From CAVRCT01 sp963719645 (GTDB taxonomy: Bacteria > Pseudomonadota > Gammaproteobacteria > DSM-16500), in the NCBI GenBank assembly GCA_963719645.1, contig CAVRCT010000007.1:496001-560000 (forward strand): a DNA stretch of 64,000 nt. Direction: 5' to 3'. Of this stretch, positions 6,045-14,274 are shown in pieces (positions within the stretch are counted from its first letter, which is position 1; each line of letters opens with the position of its first letter). The translations under genes and the position numbers were made by a program. The notes beneath the pieces were generated by a model, which worked only from the letters and a program-made list of their open reading frames with translations, did not search any database and had not been told where the DNA came from.

Positions 6045-7238
6045 TTATTTACATAATTTTTCAAGGGCTGTAAGCATTCGTTGCATCGCTTCTTGTAGCT
6101 TCTCCATGCTGGTTGCATAGGAAAGACGTAAGTAACCAGGGGCGCCAAATGCCGATCCTGGAATCACGGCAATCTCGGCTTCGTTGAGTAAATAATCTGC
6201 TAATTCGACATCGTCTTTCATGCCGGATTTTTGCAGCACTTCAGCAACATTCGGGAAGCTATAAAAGGTTCCTTGTACCGGCATGCAGCGAACACCTGGC
6301 ATGTTTTGTAATGCCTTCACCACAAAATCATGACGTTCTTTATATGCGGTGGTCATCTCAGTAATGCAACTTTGATCACCATTAATAGCAGCTTCTGCGG
6401 CAGATTGTGAAATACTGGCGGGATTTGATGTGCTCTGTGATTGAACTTTTTTCATCGCGGCAATGATTTTAACAGGGCCTGCTGCATAACCAATGCGCCA
6501 ACCTGTCATCGCATAGGTTTTTGAAACACCGTTAATCACCACGCAACGATCATATAATTCAGGACAAACCATCGGAATGTTCGAAAATGAATTGCCTTGC
6601 CATAAGGTATGCTCATAAATATCATCCGACGCAATGATCACATTCGGAAACTTTAAAAGAACGGCCGCTAACGCTTTCAATTCCTGCGCGGTATAAGCCA
6701 CACCGGTTGGATTGGAAGGGCTGTTTAAAATCACCATGCGCGTTTTCGGCGTAATCGCTTTTTCTAACTGAGCCGGTGTAATTTTAAAGTGTTGATCCAT
6801 GTTCGCTTGAATGACCACGGGAATCGCATCCATTAATTTCACCATGTCAGGATATGATACCCAATAAGGCGCAGGAATAATCACTTCATCACCCGCATTT
6901 AACGTCGCAGCAAATAAATTATAAAAACTGTGTTTTGCGCCGCAGGAAACAATAATTTGCGCAGGTTCATATGTTAATTGATTATCACGCTCGAATTTTT
7001 TGATGATGGCTTTTTTCAAGCTGGCTGTGCCATCTACTGCGGTATATTTGGTTTTGCCAGCGACAATGGCGAGAATCGCAGCGGCTTTAATATGGTCGGG
7101 GGTATCAAAATCGGGTTCACCCACGCTTAAACTGATAATATTTTTTCCGGATGCCATTAATTCATCTGCACGGGCAGAGACGGCCAGCGTTGGCGAAGGT
7201 TTAATCCGTTGAACGCGTTCAGCAAGTTCTATTAACAT
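6045..7238 (-). CDS. aspC: Aspartate aminotransferase (PLP-dependent class I)
   Basis: A 397-residue cytoplasmic enzyme that interconverts aspartate/2-oxoglutarate and oxaloacetate/glutamate. It shows the class I aminotransferase pattern: SVGEPDFDTPDHI near residue 38, NSPSNPTGVAYT, the aspartate that contacts the PLP ring in IIASDDIYEH, and the PLP lysine in GVSKTYAMTGWRIGYAAGP at about residue 240. This is the AspB/AAT-Ib branch found in Legionella and many other bacteria rather than E. coli AspC. The gene is divergent from uvrB with about 100 bp between them. Complete. Confidence 0.9.
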   Translation of the reverse strand: MLIELAERVQRIKPSPTLAVSARADELMASGKNIISLSVGEPDFDTPDHIKAAAILAIVAGKTKYTAVDGTASLKKAIIKKFERDNQLTYEPAQIIVSCGAKHSFYNLFAATLNAGDEVIIPAPYWVSYPDMVKLMDAIPVVIQANMDQHFKITPAQLEKAITPKTRMVILNSPSNPTGVAYTAQELKALAAVLLKFPNVIIASDDIYEHTLWQGNSFSNIPMVCPELYDRCVVINGVSKTYAMTGWRIGYAAGPVKIIAAMKKVQSQSTSNPASISQSAAEAAINGDQSCITEMTTAYKERHDFVVKALQNMPGVRCMPVQGTFYSFPNVAEVLQKSGMKDDVELADYLLNEAEIAVIPGSAFGAPGYLRLSYATSMEKLQEAMQRMLTALEKLCK

Positions 7239-7283
7239 GGTATTTTATTTGCTCCGTAAATCAATTTTCTATCGAATTTGGAT

Positions 7284-7289
7284 TATAAT
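7284..7289 (+). promoter_or_regulatory. Probable -10 box of uvrB
   Basis: TATAAT at 7284-7289, 54 bp before the uvrB ATG. The -35 region is not well conserved. I see no CTG-N10-CAG LexA operator in the intergenic region. Confidence 0.4.
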
Positions 7290-7343
7290 GGCGAAACTTA
7301 GAATTTTCCATTAAATCGCAGCATTTAACCAAAAGCTAACATT

Positions 7344-9351
7344 ATGACCGATATTTTCAAGATTCATTCTGATTTTAAACCCGCAGGTGATCAACCCAAG
7401 GCGATCCAACAATTGATCACGGGGATCACGCAAGGGTTGGCTCATCAGACATTATTAGGGGTGACGGGCTCAGGTAAAACCTTCACCATTGCCAATGTGA
7501 TTGAATCCGTGCAACGACCAACGATGATTCTAGCGCCAAATAAAACCTTGGCGGCGCAGCTCTATGGCGAAATGCAGGAATTTTTCCCGAAAAATTCCGT
7601 CGAATATTTTGTGTCTTATTATGATTATTATCAACCAGAAGCTTACGTGCCTTCTTCCGATACGTATATCGCCAAAGATGCCTCGATCAATGAACATATT
7701 GAACAAATGCGTTTGTCGGCAACCAAAGCACTGCTTGAACGACGCGATGCCATTATTGTGGCAACGGTGTCGGCAATCTATGGGTTAGGTGATCCGCGCA
7801 TGTATCTCAGCATGGTGTTGCATTTAGATCGGGGTGACAAAATTGATCATCGCAGTTTGTTGCGTCGCTTAGCAGAATTGCAGTATACCCGTAATGATAC
7901 GGATCTCTATCGTGCAACGTATCGTGTTCGCGGTGATGTGATTGATGTGTATCCGGCAGAATCTGAGCGTGATGCCGTGCGTATTGAATTATTGGACGAT
8001 GAGGTTGAAAATCTCGCTTATTTTGATCCACTCACCGGCGAAGTCACGCGTCGAGTGCCACGCTTAACAATTTATCCGAAATCGCATTATGTGACACCGC
8101 GTGAACGCGTGTTAGAAGCTATCGATTCCATTAAAATCGAATTGAAAGAACGGTTGGAACAATTACGCGGTTTAAATAAATTAGTGGAAGCGCAGCGGTT
8201 AGAGCAGCGCACGATGTATGACTTAGAATTAATGAATGAATTGGGTTATTGCCCTGGCATTGAAAATTACTCGCGATATTTATCCGGTAGACAAGCCGGT
8301 GAATCACCGCCGACGTTATTTGATTATTTACCCGCGGATGCGTTGCTGGTTGTTGATGAATCTCATGTGACGATTCCACAATTGCGCGGGCATGTATCGT
8401 GGCGATCGTTCGCGCAAAGAAACGTTAGTCGAATATGGTTTTCGTTTGCCGTCTGCGTTAGATAATCGTCCCATGCGATTCGATGAATTTGAATTGCGTG
8501 CACCACAAACGATTTTTGTTTCGGCGACACCGAGTGTTTATGAACATGAGAAATCAAGTGCGATCATTGAGCAATTAGTCCGACCTACCGGCTTATTAGA
8601 TCCCGAAGTCGAAGTGCGACCGGCGACAACGCAGGTTGATGATTTGCTTTCTGAGATTCATAAACGAGTTGCTGAGAAAGAACGTGTGCTGGTCACAACA
8701 TTAACCAAGCGATTAGCGGAAGATTTAACTGAATATTTAGCAGAGCATGGTGTGCGCGTGCGCTATTTGCATTCGGATATTGATACGGTTGAGCGCGTAG
8801 AAATTATTCGTGATTTGCGCTTAGGGGTGTTTGATGTATTAGTTGGGATCAATTTACTCCGTGAAGGATTGGATATGCCTGAAGTGTCTTTGGTAGGTAT
8901 TTTAGATGCAGACAAGGAAGGCTTTTTGCGCTCTGAAACATCGCTCATTCAAACGATTGGCCGTGTTGCCCGACATTTTCGCGGTAAAGCAATTTTATAT
9001 GCGGATCGCATGACGAATTCTATGCAGCGCGCAATCGAAGAAACTGCGCGTCGACGTGAGAAGCAGCACATCTATAATGAAGCGCACGGCATCACGCCAA
9101 AAAGTGTGATAAAAGCGGTGCGCGATATTATGGAAGGCGCTTATGCGGGTCAATCGCCACGGGGTCGAATGTATGCAAAAGTGGCGGAAAAAAATAAAGA
9201 GTATATCGGTTTAACTCCGGAAAAAATGCAGTCCAAGATTGTGCAGTTAGAGAAACAAATGTATGAGCACGCACATAATTTAGAATTTGAGCAAGCCGCT
9301 GAGATTCGGGATTTGATTAAAGAGATTGAGAAAAATACGATGGGGATGTAA
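7344..9351 (+). pseudogene. uvrB: uvrB, excinuclease ABC subunit B, split by a +1 frameshift
   Basis: UvrB is the DNA-loading helicase of nucleotide excision repair. Both halves are well conserved. The first frame (7344-8465) has Walker A GVTGSGKT at residues 39-46, the beta-hairpin YYDYYQPEAYVP and the DESH motif at 338-341. After QLRG it runs out of family sequence. The second frame resumes exactly with MYRGDRSRKETLVEYGF at 8392 and continues through helicase motifs V-VI (GLDMPEV, QTIGRVARH) and the C-terminal UVR domain to 9351. GGG at 8388-8390, where GG is expected, explains the shift. Removing one G gives a 668-residue UvrB of normal length. It is either a genuine recent inactivation or a sequencing error. 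Confidence 0.92.
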
Positions 9352-9356
9352 AGGAG

Positions 9357-9720
9357 GATCTGTCATCCTGGGCGCTTAAGAAAGGACTGTCATCCAGAGT
9401 GCTTAAGAAAGGACTGTCATCCAGAGTGCTTAAGAAAGGACTGTCATCCAGAGTGCTTAAGAAAAGGCTGTCATCCTGAGCGCTTAAGAAAGGGCTGTCA
9501 TCCTGAGCGCTTTTCGCTCCGAAGGATCTCCCTATATAGTAGAGAGATGCTTAAGAATATTTTTAGCTGAACACCAGTCACTCGCGGGAGATCCTTCGGA
9601 GCGAAAAGCGCTCAGGATGACAGCCTTTTCTTAAGCGCTCAGGATGGACAGCTCTTTCTTAAGCACTCAGGATGACAACCTTTTCGGAGCGACAAGCACT
9701 CAGGATGACAACCCTTTCTC
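9357..9720. repeat. A-family repeat block: 27-bp tandem units plus long hairpin
   Basis: Five tandem units of about 27 bp (ACTGTCATCCAGAGTGCTTA followed by AGAAAGG) at 9361-9493 lead into a long inverted repeat (9494-9624) with arms GTCATCCTGAGCGCTTTTCG... and their reverse around a loop holding TATAGTAGAGAGAT. Further inverse half units follow to 9720. The same family occurs at 36617-36863, 38540-39040 and 47206-47359. It fills the uvrB to tRNA-Val spacer; no gene is seen. Confidence 0.9.
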
Positions 9721-9780
9721 AAGCACTAAAACCAGTTGCTATCCTTTTCACCTGATGCTATCTTTCCAGCTCTTTAAAAC

Positions 9781-9855
9781 AGGCACGTAGCTCAGTGGTA
9801 GAGCACCACCTTGACATGGTGGTGGTCGGTGGTTCGATCCCACTCGTGCCTACCA
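9781..9855 (+). tRNA. tRNA-Val (anticodon GAC)
   Basis: Acceptor AGGCACG pairs with CGTGCCT, D-arm GCTCAGTGGTAGAGC, anticodon loop TTGACAT between CCACC and GGTGG (GAC), T-arm GGTTCGATCC, encoded CCA. It ends 26 bp before the thrS start, so the two may be co-transcribed. Confidence 0.97.
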
Positions 9856-9881
9856 AGATTTATTGTAATGAGGCAAACGAT

Positions 9882-11798
9882 ATGCCTGTCATCACGCTAC
9901 CAGATGGAAGCCAAAAACAATTTGATCACGCCGTGACTGTCGCAGAAATTGCTGCCAGCATCGGTGCAGGACTTGCTAAAGCAGCGATTGCTGGCAAAGT
10001 TGATAACAAGTTGGTGGACACTTCTTATTTAGTTGAACAAAACGCCTCAATCGCGATTGTCACCGAAAAAGATCCTGCCGCACTCGAAGTGATTCGTCAC
10101 TCAACCGCGCATTTATTGGCGCAAGCTGTCAAAGCATTATTTCCAAGCGCTCAAGTCACGATTGGTCCAGTGATTGAAGATGGGTTCTATTATGATTTTG
10201 CATTTGGCCGCCCCTTCACACCGGACGATTTAACCCGCATTGAAGAAAAAATGCATGAGTTAGCCAAGCAAGATTTTGTTGTCAGCCGACGTGTCATTTC
10301 ACGCGATGAGGCGATCAAGTTTTTCCGCAGCATTGGCGAAGAATACAAAGCAAAAATCATCGAAGACATTCCAACCAATGAACCGCTGTCTATTTATCAG
10401 CAAGGTGATTTCATTGATTTATGCCGTGGTCCTCACGTACCCAATACCGGCAAATTAAAAGCATTTAAACTCACCAAATTAGCGGGCGCCTACTGGCGTG
10501 GCAATTCGGCCAATGAAATGCTGCAACGCATTTATGGCACCGCTTGGACGGATAAAAAATCCTTAGACGATTATTTAAAACGCATCGAGGAAGCCGAAAA
10601 ACGCGATCACCGCAAAATCGGTAAAACATTAGATTTATTCCACATGCAGGAAGAAGCGCCGGGGATGGTATTTTGGCATCCCAATGGTTGGACGATTTAC
10701 CAACAAATTAAACACTATATCAGTCAGCGTTTAAACGAATACGGTTATCAAGAAATCCAAACCCCGCAGTTAGTCGATTTAGAGCTATGGAAGAAGTCAG
10801 GTCATTGGGCCATGTTCGGTGAAGAAATGTTTACAGTCGAATCAGACGATAAATTATTCGCATTAAAACCGATGAATTGCCCTTGCCATGTCCAGGTTTT
10901 CAAAAGTGATTTGCGCAGTTATCGCGATTTACCGTTGCGTCTCGCCGAATTTGGTTGCTGTCATCGCAATGAATTATCGGGTGCCATGCATGGTTTAATG
11001 CGTGTGCGTCAAATGGTGCAAGATGATGCCCATATTTTTTGTACTGAAGCGCAATTACAAGATGAAGCTTCCCGATTTATCCGTTTATTAGTGGATATTT
11101 ATAAAGATTTTGGTTTTGAAGAAATTCTGGTTCGTCTCGCGACCCGACCCGAAAAACGCATCGGCTCCGATGAAATTTGGGACCACTCCGAAAATGCATT
11201 GGCCGAAAGTTTGCGTGGCGCAGGGCTTGCATTTGATTATCGGGCAGGTGAAGGCGCTTTTTATGGCCCTAAAATTGAATTTCATTTAAAAGACTGTATC
11301 GGCCGTACCTGGCAATGCGGGACGTTGCAAGTCGATTACAATCAACCTGAACGCTTAGAGGCTTATTATATTGCTGAAGACAGCAGTAAAAAGATTCCGG
11401 TGATGTTGCACCGTGCGATATTGGGTTCGATCGAACGATTTATTGGAATATTAATTGAAAACTACGCCGGTAAGTTTCCGGTCTGGTTGGCACCCATCCA
11501 AGCCGTTGTCTTGAATATTACGGACCGAGCAGCCGATTTTACCCAAGAAATTGTCGATTTCTTAAAAAAACAGGGGGTTCGAGTCAAATCGGACTTGAGA
11601 AATGAGAAGATCGGCTTTAAAATCCGCGAACACACATTACAGTGTGTGCCTTACCTATTAGTGGTAGGGGATAAAGAAGTTGAGACACGTTCTGTTTCAG
11701 TCCGCACCCAACAAGGTGCAGATTTAGGCACGCAATCATTAGATCAAGTGCTTAATTTAATTAAAGAAGCAGTTGCTCGACGAAGTCGAATCCATTAG
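9882..11798 (+). CDS. thrS: Threonyl-tRNA synthetase
   Basis: A 638-residue class II synthetase that charges tRNA-Thr. The start is ATG 9882 (MPVITLPDGS) behind GAGG; longer readings would begin inside the tRNA-Val gene and are rejected. Domains in order: TGS (1-60), editing/SAD domain (HSTAHLLAQAVK, then GFYYDF and the IYQQGDFIDLCRGPH segment), catalytic core with the zinc cysteine in MNCPCHV (Cys 333) and motif 2 RNELSGAMHGLMRVR, motif 3 HRAILGSIERFIG, and the anticodon-binding domain. infC follows 12 bp later as in most bacteria. Confidence 0.97.
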   Translation: MPVITLPDGSQKQFDHAVTVAEIAASIGAGLAKAAIAGKVDNKLVDTSYLVEQNASIAIVTEKDPAALEVIRHSTAHLLAQAVKALFPSAQVTIGPVIEDGFYYDFAFGRPFTPDDLTRIEEKMHELAKQDFVVSRRVISRDEAIKFFRSIGEEYKAKIIEDIPTNEPLSIYQQGDFIDLCRGPHVPNTGKLKAFKLTKLAGAYWRGNSANEMLQRIYGTAWTDKKSLDDYLKRIEEAEKRDHRKIGKTLDLFHMQEEAPGMVFWHPNGWTIYQQIKHYISQRLNEYGYQEIQTPQLVDLELWKKSGHWAMFGEEMFTVESDDKLFALKPMNCPCHVQVFKSDLRSYRDLPLRLAEFGCCHRNELSGAMHGLMRVRQMVQDDAHIFCTEAQLQDEASRFIRLLVDIYKDFGFEEILVRLATRPEKRIGSDEIWDHSENALAESLRGAGLAFDYRAGEGAFYGPKIEFHLKDCIGRTWQCGTLQVDYNQPERLEAYYIAEDSSKKIPVMLHRAILGSIERFIGILIENYAGKFPVWLAPIQAVVLNITDRAADFTQEIVDFLKKQGVRVKSDLRNEKIGFKIREHTLQCVPYLLVVGDKEVETRSVSVRTQQGADLGTQSLDQVLNLIKEAVARRSRIH

Positions 11799-11810
11799 GA
11801 GGACGAGAGA

Positions 11811-12329
11811 ATTAGCGCTGAAAAAAAACCTCGTATTAATGAGGAAATTAGAGCCCAAGAAGTTAGATTAATTGATGCCGATGGCAACCAATTGGGTGTT
11901 GTTTCATCCCGCGAAGCGCGGCGTATTAGCGAAGAAGCGGGTCTTGATTTGGTTGAGATATCACCTGAAGCAAAGCCGCCGGTATGCCGGGTCATGAATT
12001 TTGGTAAGTTCGCTTATCAACAAAGCAAACGCAAAGCGGCTGCGAAGAAGAAACAAAAGCAAGTTCATCTCAAAGAGGTTAAACTTCGTCCTGCCACTGA
12101 AGAAGCAGATTATCAAGTTAAGTTACGGAATATTACCCGCTTTTTAGAGCAAGGTGATAAAGCAAAAGTGACTTTACGCTTCCGTGGCCGAGAAATGACG
12201 CATCCAGAATTGGGTTTGCAATTGATGGAGCGCATTATTGCTGATTTGACGGAGACAGGTGTCGTTGAACAACGACCGAAGTTAGAAGGCCGCCAAATGG
12301 TCATGGTGATTGGACCTAAAAAGACTTAA
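11811..12329 (+). CDS. infC: Translation initiation factor IF-3, AUU start codon
   Basis: IF-3 binds the 30S subunit and proofreads the initiator codon. The family N-terminus (SAEKKPRINEEIRAQEVRLI) can be read only from ATT at 11811, which lies 8 bp after AGGAGG (11797-11802). The first ATG-like start downstream (GTG/ATG near 11890) would delete most of the N-domain. AUU initiation is known for E. coli infC, where IF-3 itself rejects the codon and so limits its own synthesis; the same control is expected here. From ATT the protein is 172 residues, close to the usual 175-180. Leads the infC-rpmI-rplT group. Confidence 0.95.
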   Translation: MSAEKKPRINEEIRAQEVRLIDADGNQLGVVSSREARRISEEAGLDLVEISPEAKPPVCRVMNFGKFAYQQSKRKAAAKKKQKQVHLKEVKLRPATEEADYQVKLRNITRFLEQGDKAKVTLRFRGREMTHPELGLQLMERIIADLTETGVVEQRPKLEGRQMVMVIGPKKT

Positions 12330-12347
12330 ATTAATCATGGTTATTGA

Positions 12348-12374
12348 GCGGCTATATTGCTAGAATATGGCCGC
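12348..12374 (+). promoter_or_regulatory. Hairpin in the infC-rpmI spacer
   Basis: GCGGCTATATT and AATATGGCCGC pair over 11 bp with one G-T pair and a GCTAG loop. The site is 66 bp before rpmI. In E. coli and Bacillus, L20 represses this operon by binding leader RNA that mimics 23S rRNA, so this structure could be part of such control (inference); it lacks a T-tract, so it is not a simple terminator. Confidence 0.4.
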
Positions 12375-12439
12375 GCTGACTATTTGAAGAATAGAGCAAC
12401 GAATTTTTGACAAGTGTAAAAGAAGTGGAGTATTAGCAA

Positions 12440-12634
12440 ATGCCAAAGTTAAAAACAAATCGTGGTGCTGCAAAACGATTTAGAGCGACTGCCAATGGTT
12501 ACAAATGCCGTCGAACGAACCGCAGCCATATTTTGACCAAAAAAAGCACAAAACGTAAGCGTCATTTGCGTGAGACAGGTCGGGTGGATGCATCCGATGT
12601 GCGTTCTGTTGCGCGTATGTTGAATGACCAGTAA
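12440..12634 (+). CDS. rpmI: 50S ribosomal protein L35
   Basis: A 64-residue very basic protein with the L35 pattern: MPKLKTNRGAAKRFRATANG at the start, then RSHILTKKSTKRKRHLR. It sits in the large subunit near L15. A GTGGAG Shine-Dalgarno precedes ATG 12440. It lies between infC and rplT, 17 bp ahead of rplT. Confidence 0.97.
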   Translation: MPKLKTNRGAAKRFRATANGYKCRRTNRSHILTKKSTKRKRHLRETGRVDASDVRSVARMLNDQ

Positions 12635-12651
12635 TTAAGAGGAGATGAAAT

Positions 12652-13011
12652 ATGGCAAGAGTTAAACGAAGTGTCACCGCGCGTGCACGGCATAAAAAAG
12701 TATTAGCGAAGGCTAAAGGTTATTATGGTGCGCGCAGTCGCGTTTATCGCGTTGCAAAACAAGCGGTCACCAAAGCAGCTCAATATGCTTACCGTGATCG
12801 TCGTACCAAAAAACGAACATTCCGAGCATTATGGATTACCCGTATTAATGCTGCCGTCCGTGAACATGGTTTGTCTTACAGCGTCTTTATGGATTGCTTA
12901 AAGAAATTGTCCATTGAAATCGATCGCAAAGTATTAGCTGATATTGCTGTGCATGACCGCGTTGGTTTTGCCGCATTAGCAGCACAAGCTAAGGCATCTT
13001 TAGCGGGATAG
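12652..13011 (+). CDS. rplT: 50S ribosomal protein L20
   Basis: A 119-residue basic protein, MARVKRSVTARARHKKVLAK at its N-terminus and the conserved ALWITRINAAVREHGLSYS block, ending in a helical C-domain. L20 is needed early in 50S assembly and represses its own operon in E. coli. GAGGAG lies 6 bp before the ATG. The stop is directly followed by a B-family hairpin, which may also end transcription. Confidence 0.97.
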   Translation: MARVKRSVTARARHKKVLAKAKGYYGARSRVYRVAKQAVTKAAQYAYRDRRTKKRTFRALWITRINAAVREHGLSYSVFMDCLKKLSIEIDRKVLADIAVHDRVGFAALAAQAKASLAG

Positions 13012-13016
13012 TTTAA

Positions 13017-13150
13017 CTGAGCCGCGACCGTCAGGGAGCGTCACAGAATCAGCGATTAAAAGTTAACGTTGATTCAGTGACGCTCCCTGACGGTCGCGGC
13101 TCAGTTAAGAACGCTCCCTGATGGTTGCGGTTCAGTTAAAAACACTCCCT
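13017..13150. repeat. B-family hairpin repeat
   Basis: CTGAGCCGCGACCGTCAGGG (13017) is inverted as CCCTGACGGTCGCGGCTCAG ending at 13104, around an AT-richer centre with a second inverted pair (GTCACAGAATC/GATTCAGTGAC). A degraded half copy follows to about 13150. Other copies lie at 30351-30436 and 33356-33731. Confidence 0.9.
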
Positions 13151-13259
13151 GCAGACTGACAAATCGACACGAATGACTCGGTTGGAAATGAAGAACACTT
13201 CTTGCATGACGACACTGAGGAAATGTCCTCGCAATTGACGGAACAGAGGAAATACTTCT

Positions 13260-14273
13260 ATGAATGATTTGGAAATCATATTAGAACAAGCCACGCAAGA
13301 AATTTCCGCGACGGAAGATTTAACCCATCTTGATCAGTATCGTGTTGCCTACTTAGGCAAAAAAGGCAAGTTAACCGAATACTTAAAAAGCTTAGGTCAA
13401 TTACCGGCTGAAGAACGTCCCGCCGCTGGACAGCGCGTCAACCTCATCAAAGAAAAAATTCAAGCGATCATTGAGAAAAAAACAGAATTACTCACTGAGC
13501 AGCACATCGCAAAACAACTGGCAGCAGAAAATATCGATATCACCTTGCCGGGTCATTACCAAGAGTTGGGCAGTCTGCACCCCGTGACGAAAACCCGCGA
13601 GCGAATTGAAGAAATCTTTGCGCAAATGGGTTTTGCAACCAAAGATGGCCCTGAAATTGAAGATGATTATCACAGTTTTGCTGCACTCAATATTCCGCCT
13701 CTGCATCCTGCCCGCGCGATGCAAGATACGTTTTATTTTGCCGACAATTTAAATTTGCGACCGCATATGTCGCCTGTGCAAATTCGCACGATGGAAAATA
13801 CCAAGCCGCCCATCCGAATTATTGCCATGGGACGTGTCTATCGCCGCGATTTTGATTTGACTCATACACCCATGTTTCATCAAATCGAAGGATTGATGAT
13901 CGATGAAAATGTCAGTTTTGCTGATTTAAAAGGTGTTCTCACCCAATTCCTCCAAGCTTTTTTTGAAGCGAAAGTACCGATTCGTTTCCGTCCTTCCTAT
14001 TTTCCTTTTACCGAACCTTCAGCGGAAGTGGATATTGGTTGTCAAAATTGCCAAGGCAAAGGTTGCCGGATTTGCAAACAAACGGGTTGGCTAGAAGTCT
14101 TAGGTTGCGGCATGGTGCATCCCAATGTTTTTCAATTTGTCGGCATCGATAGCGAACGTTACACCGGTTGGGCATTTGGTGCCGGTCTGGATCGCTTAAC
14201 CATGTTGCGCTATGGCATTACCGATCTACGCGCTTTGTTTGAAAATGATTTGCGTTTTTTAAGGCAGTTCTAA
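13260..14273 (+). CDS. pheS: Phenylalanyl-tRNA synthetase alpha subunit
   Basis: A 337-residue subunit of the alpha2-beta2 enzyme that charges tRNA-Phe. The N-terminal coiled coil (1-90) binds tRNA; the catalytic core holds motif 2 (RVYRRDFDLTHTPMFHQIEG) and motif 3 (GWAFGAGLDRLTMLRYGI). A cysteine cluster, CQNCQGKGCRICKQTGW, lies before motif 3. It ends one base before pheT starts. Confidence 0.97.
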   Translation: MNDLEIILEQATQEISATEDLTHLDQYRVAYLGKKGKLTEYLKSLGQLPAEERPAAGQRVNLIKEKIQAIIEKKTELLTEQHIAKQLAAENIDITLPGHYQELGSLHPVTKTRERIEEIFAQMGFATKDGPEIEDDYHSFAALNIPPLHPARAMQDTFYFADNLNLRPHMSPVQIRTMENTKPPIRIIAMGRVYRRDFDLTHTPMFHQIEGLMIDENVSFADLKGVLTQFLQAFFEAKVPIRFRPSYFPFTEPSAEVDIGCQNCQGKGCRICKQTGWLEVLGCGMVHPNVFQFVGIDSERYTGWAFGAGLDRLTMLRYGITDLRALFENDLRFLRQF

Positions 14274-14274
14274 T

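Noticed and set aside
7239..7343. LexA box in the aspC-uvrB spacer
   Set aside because: No CTG-N10-CAG pattern is found.
9795..9881. Longer thrS start
   Set aside because: It would begin inside the tRNA-Val gene; ATG 9882 has a ribosome-binding site and matches the family N-terminus.
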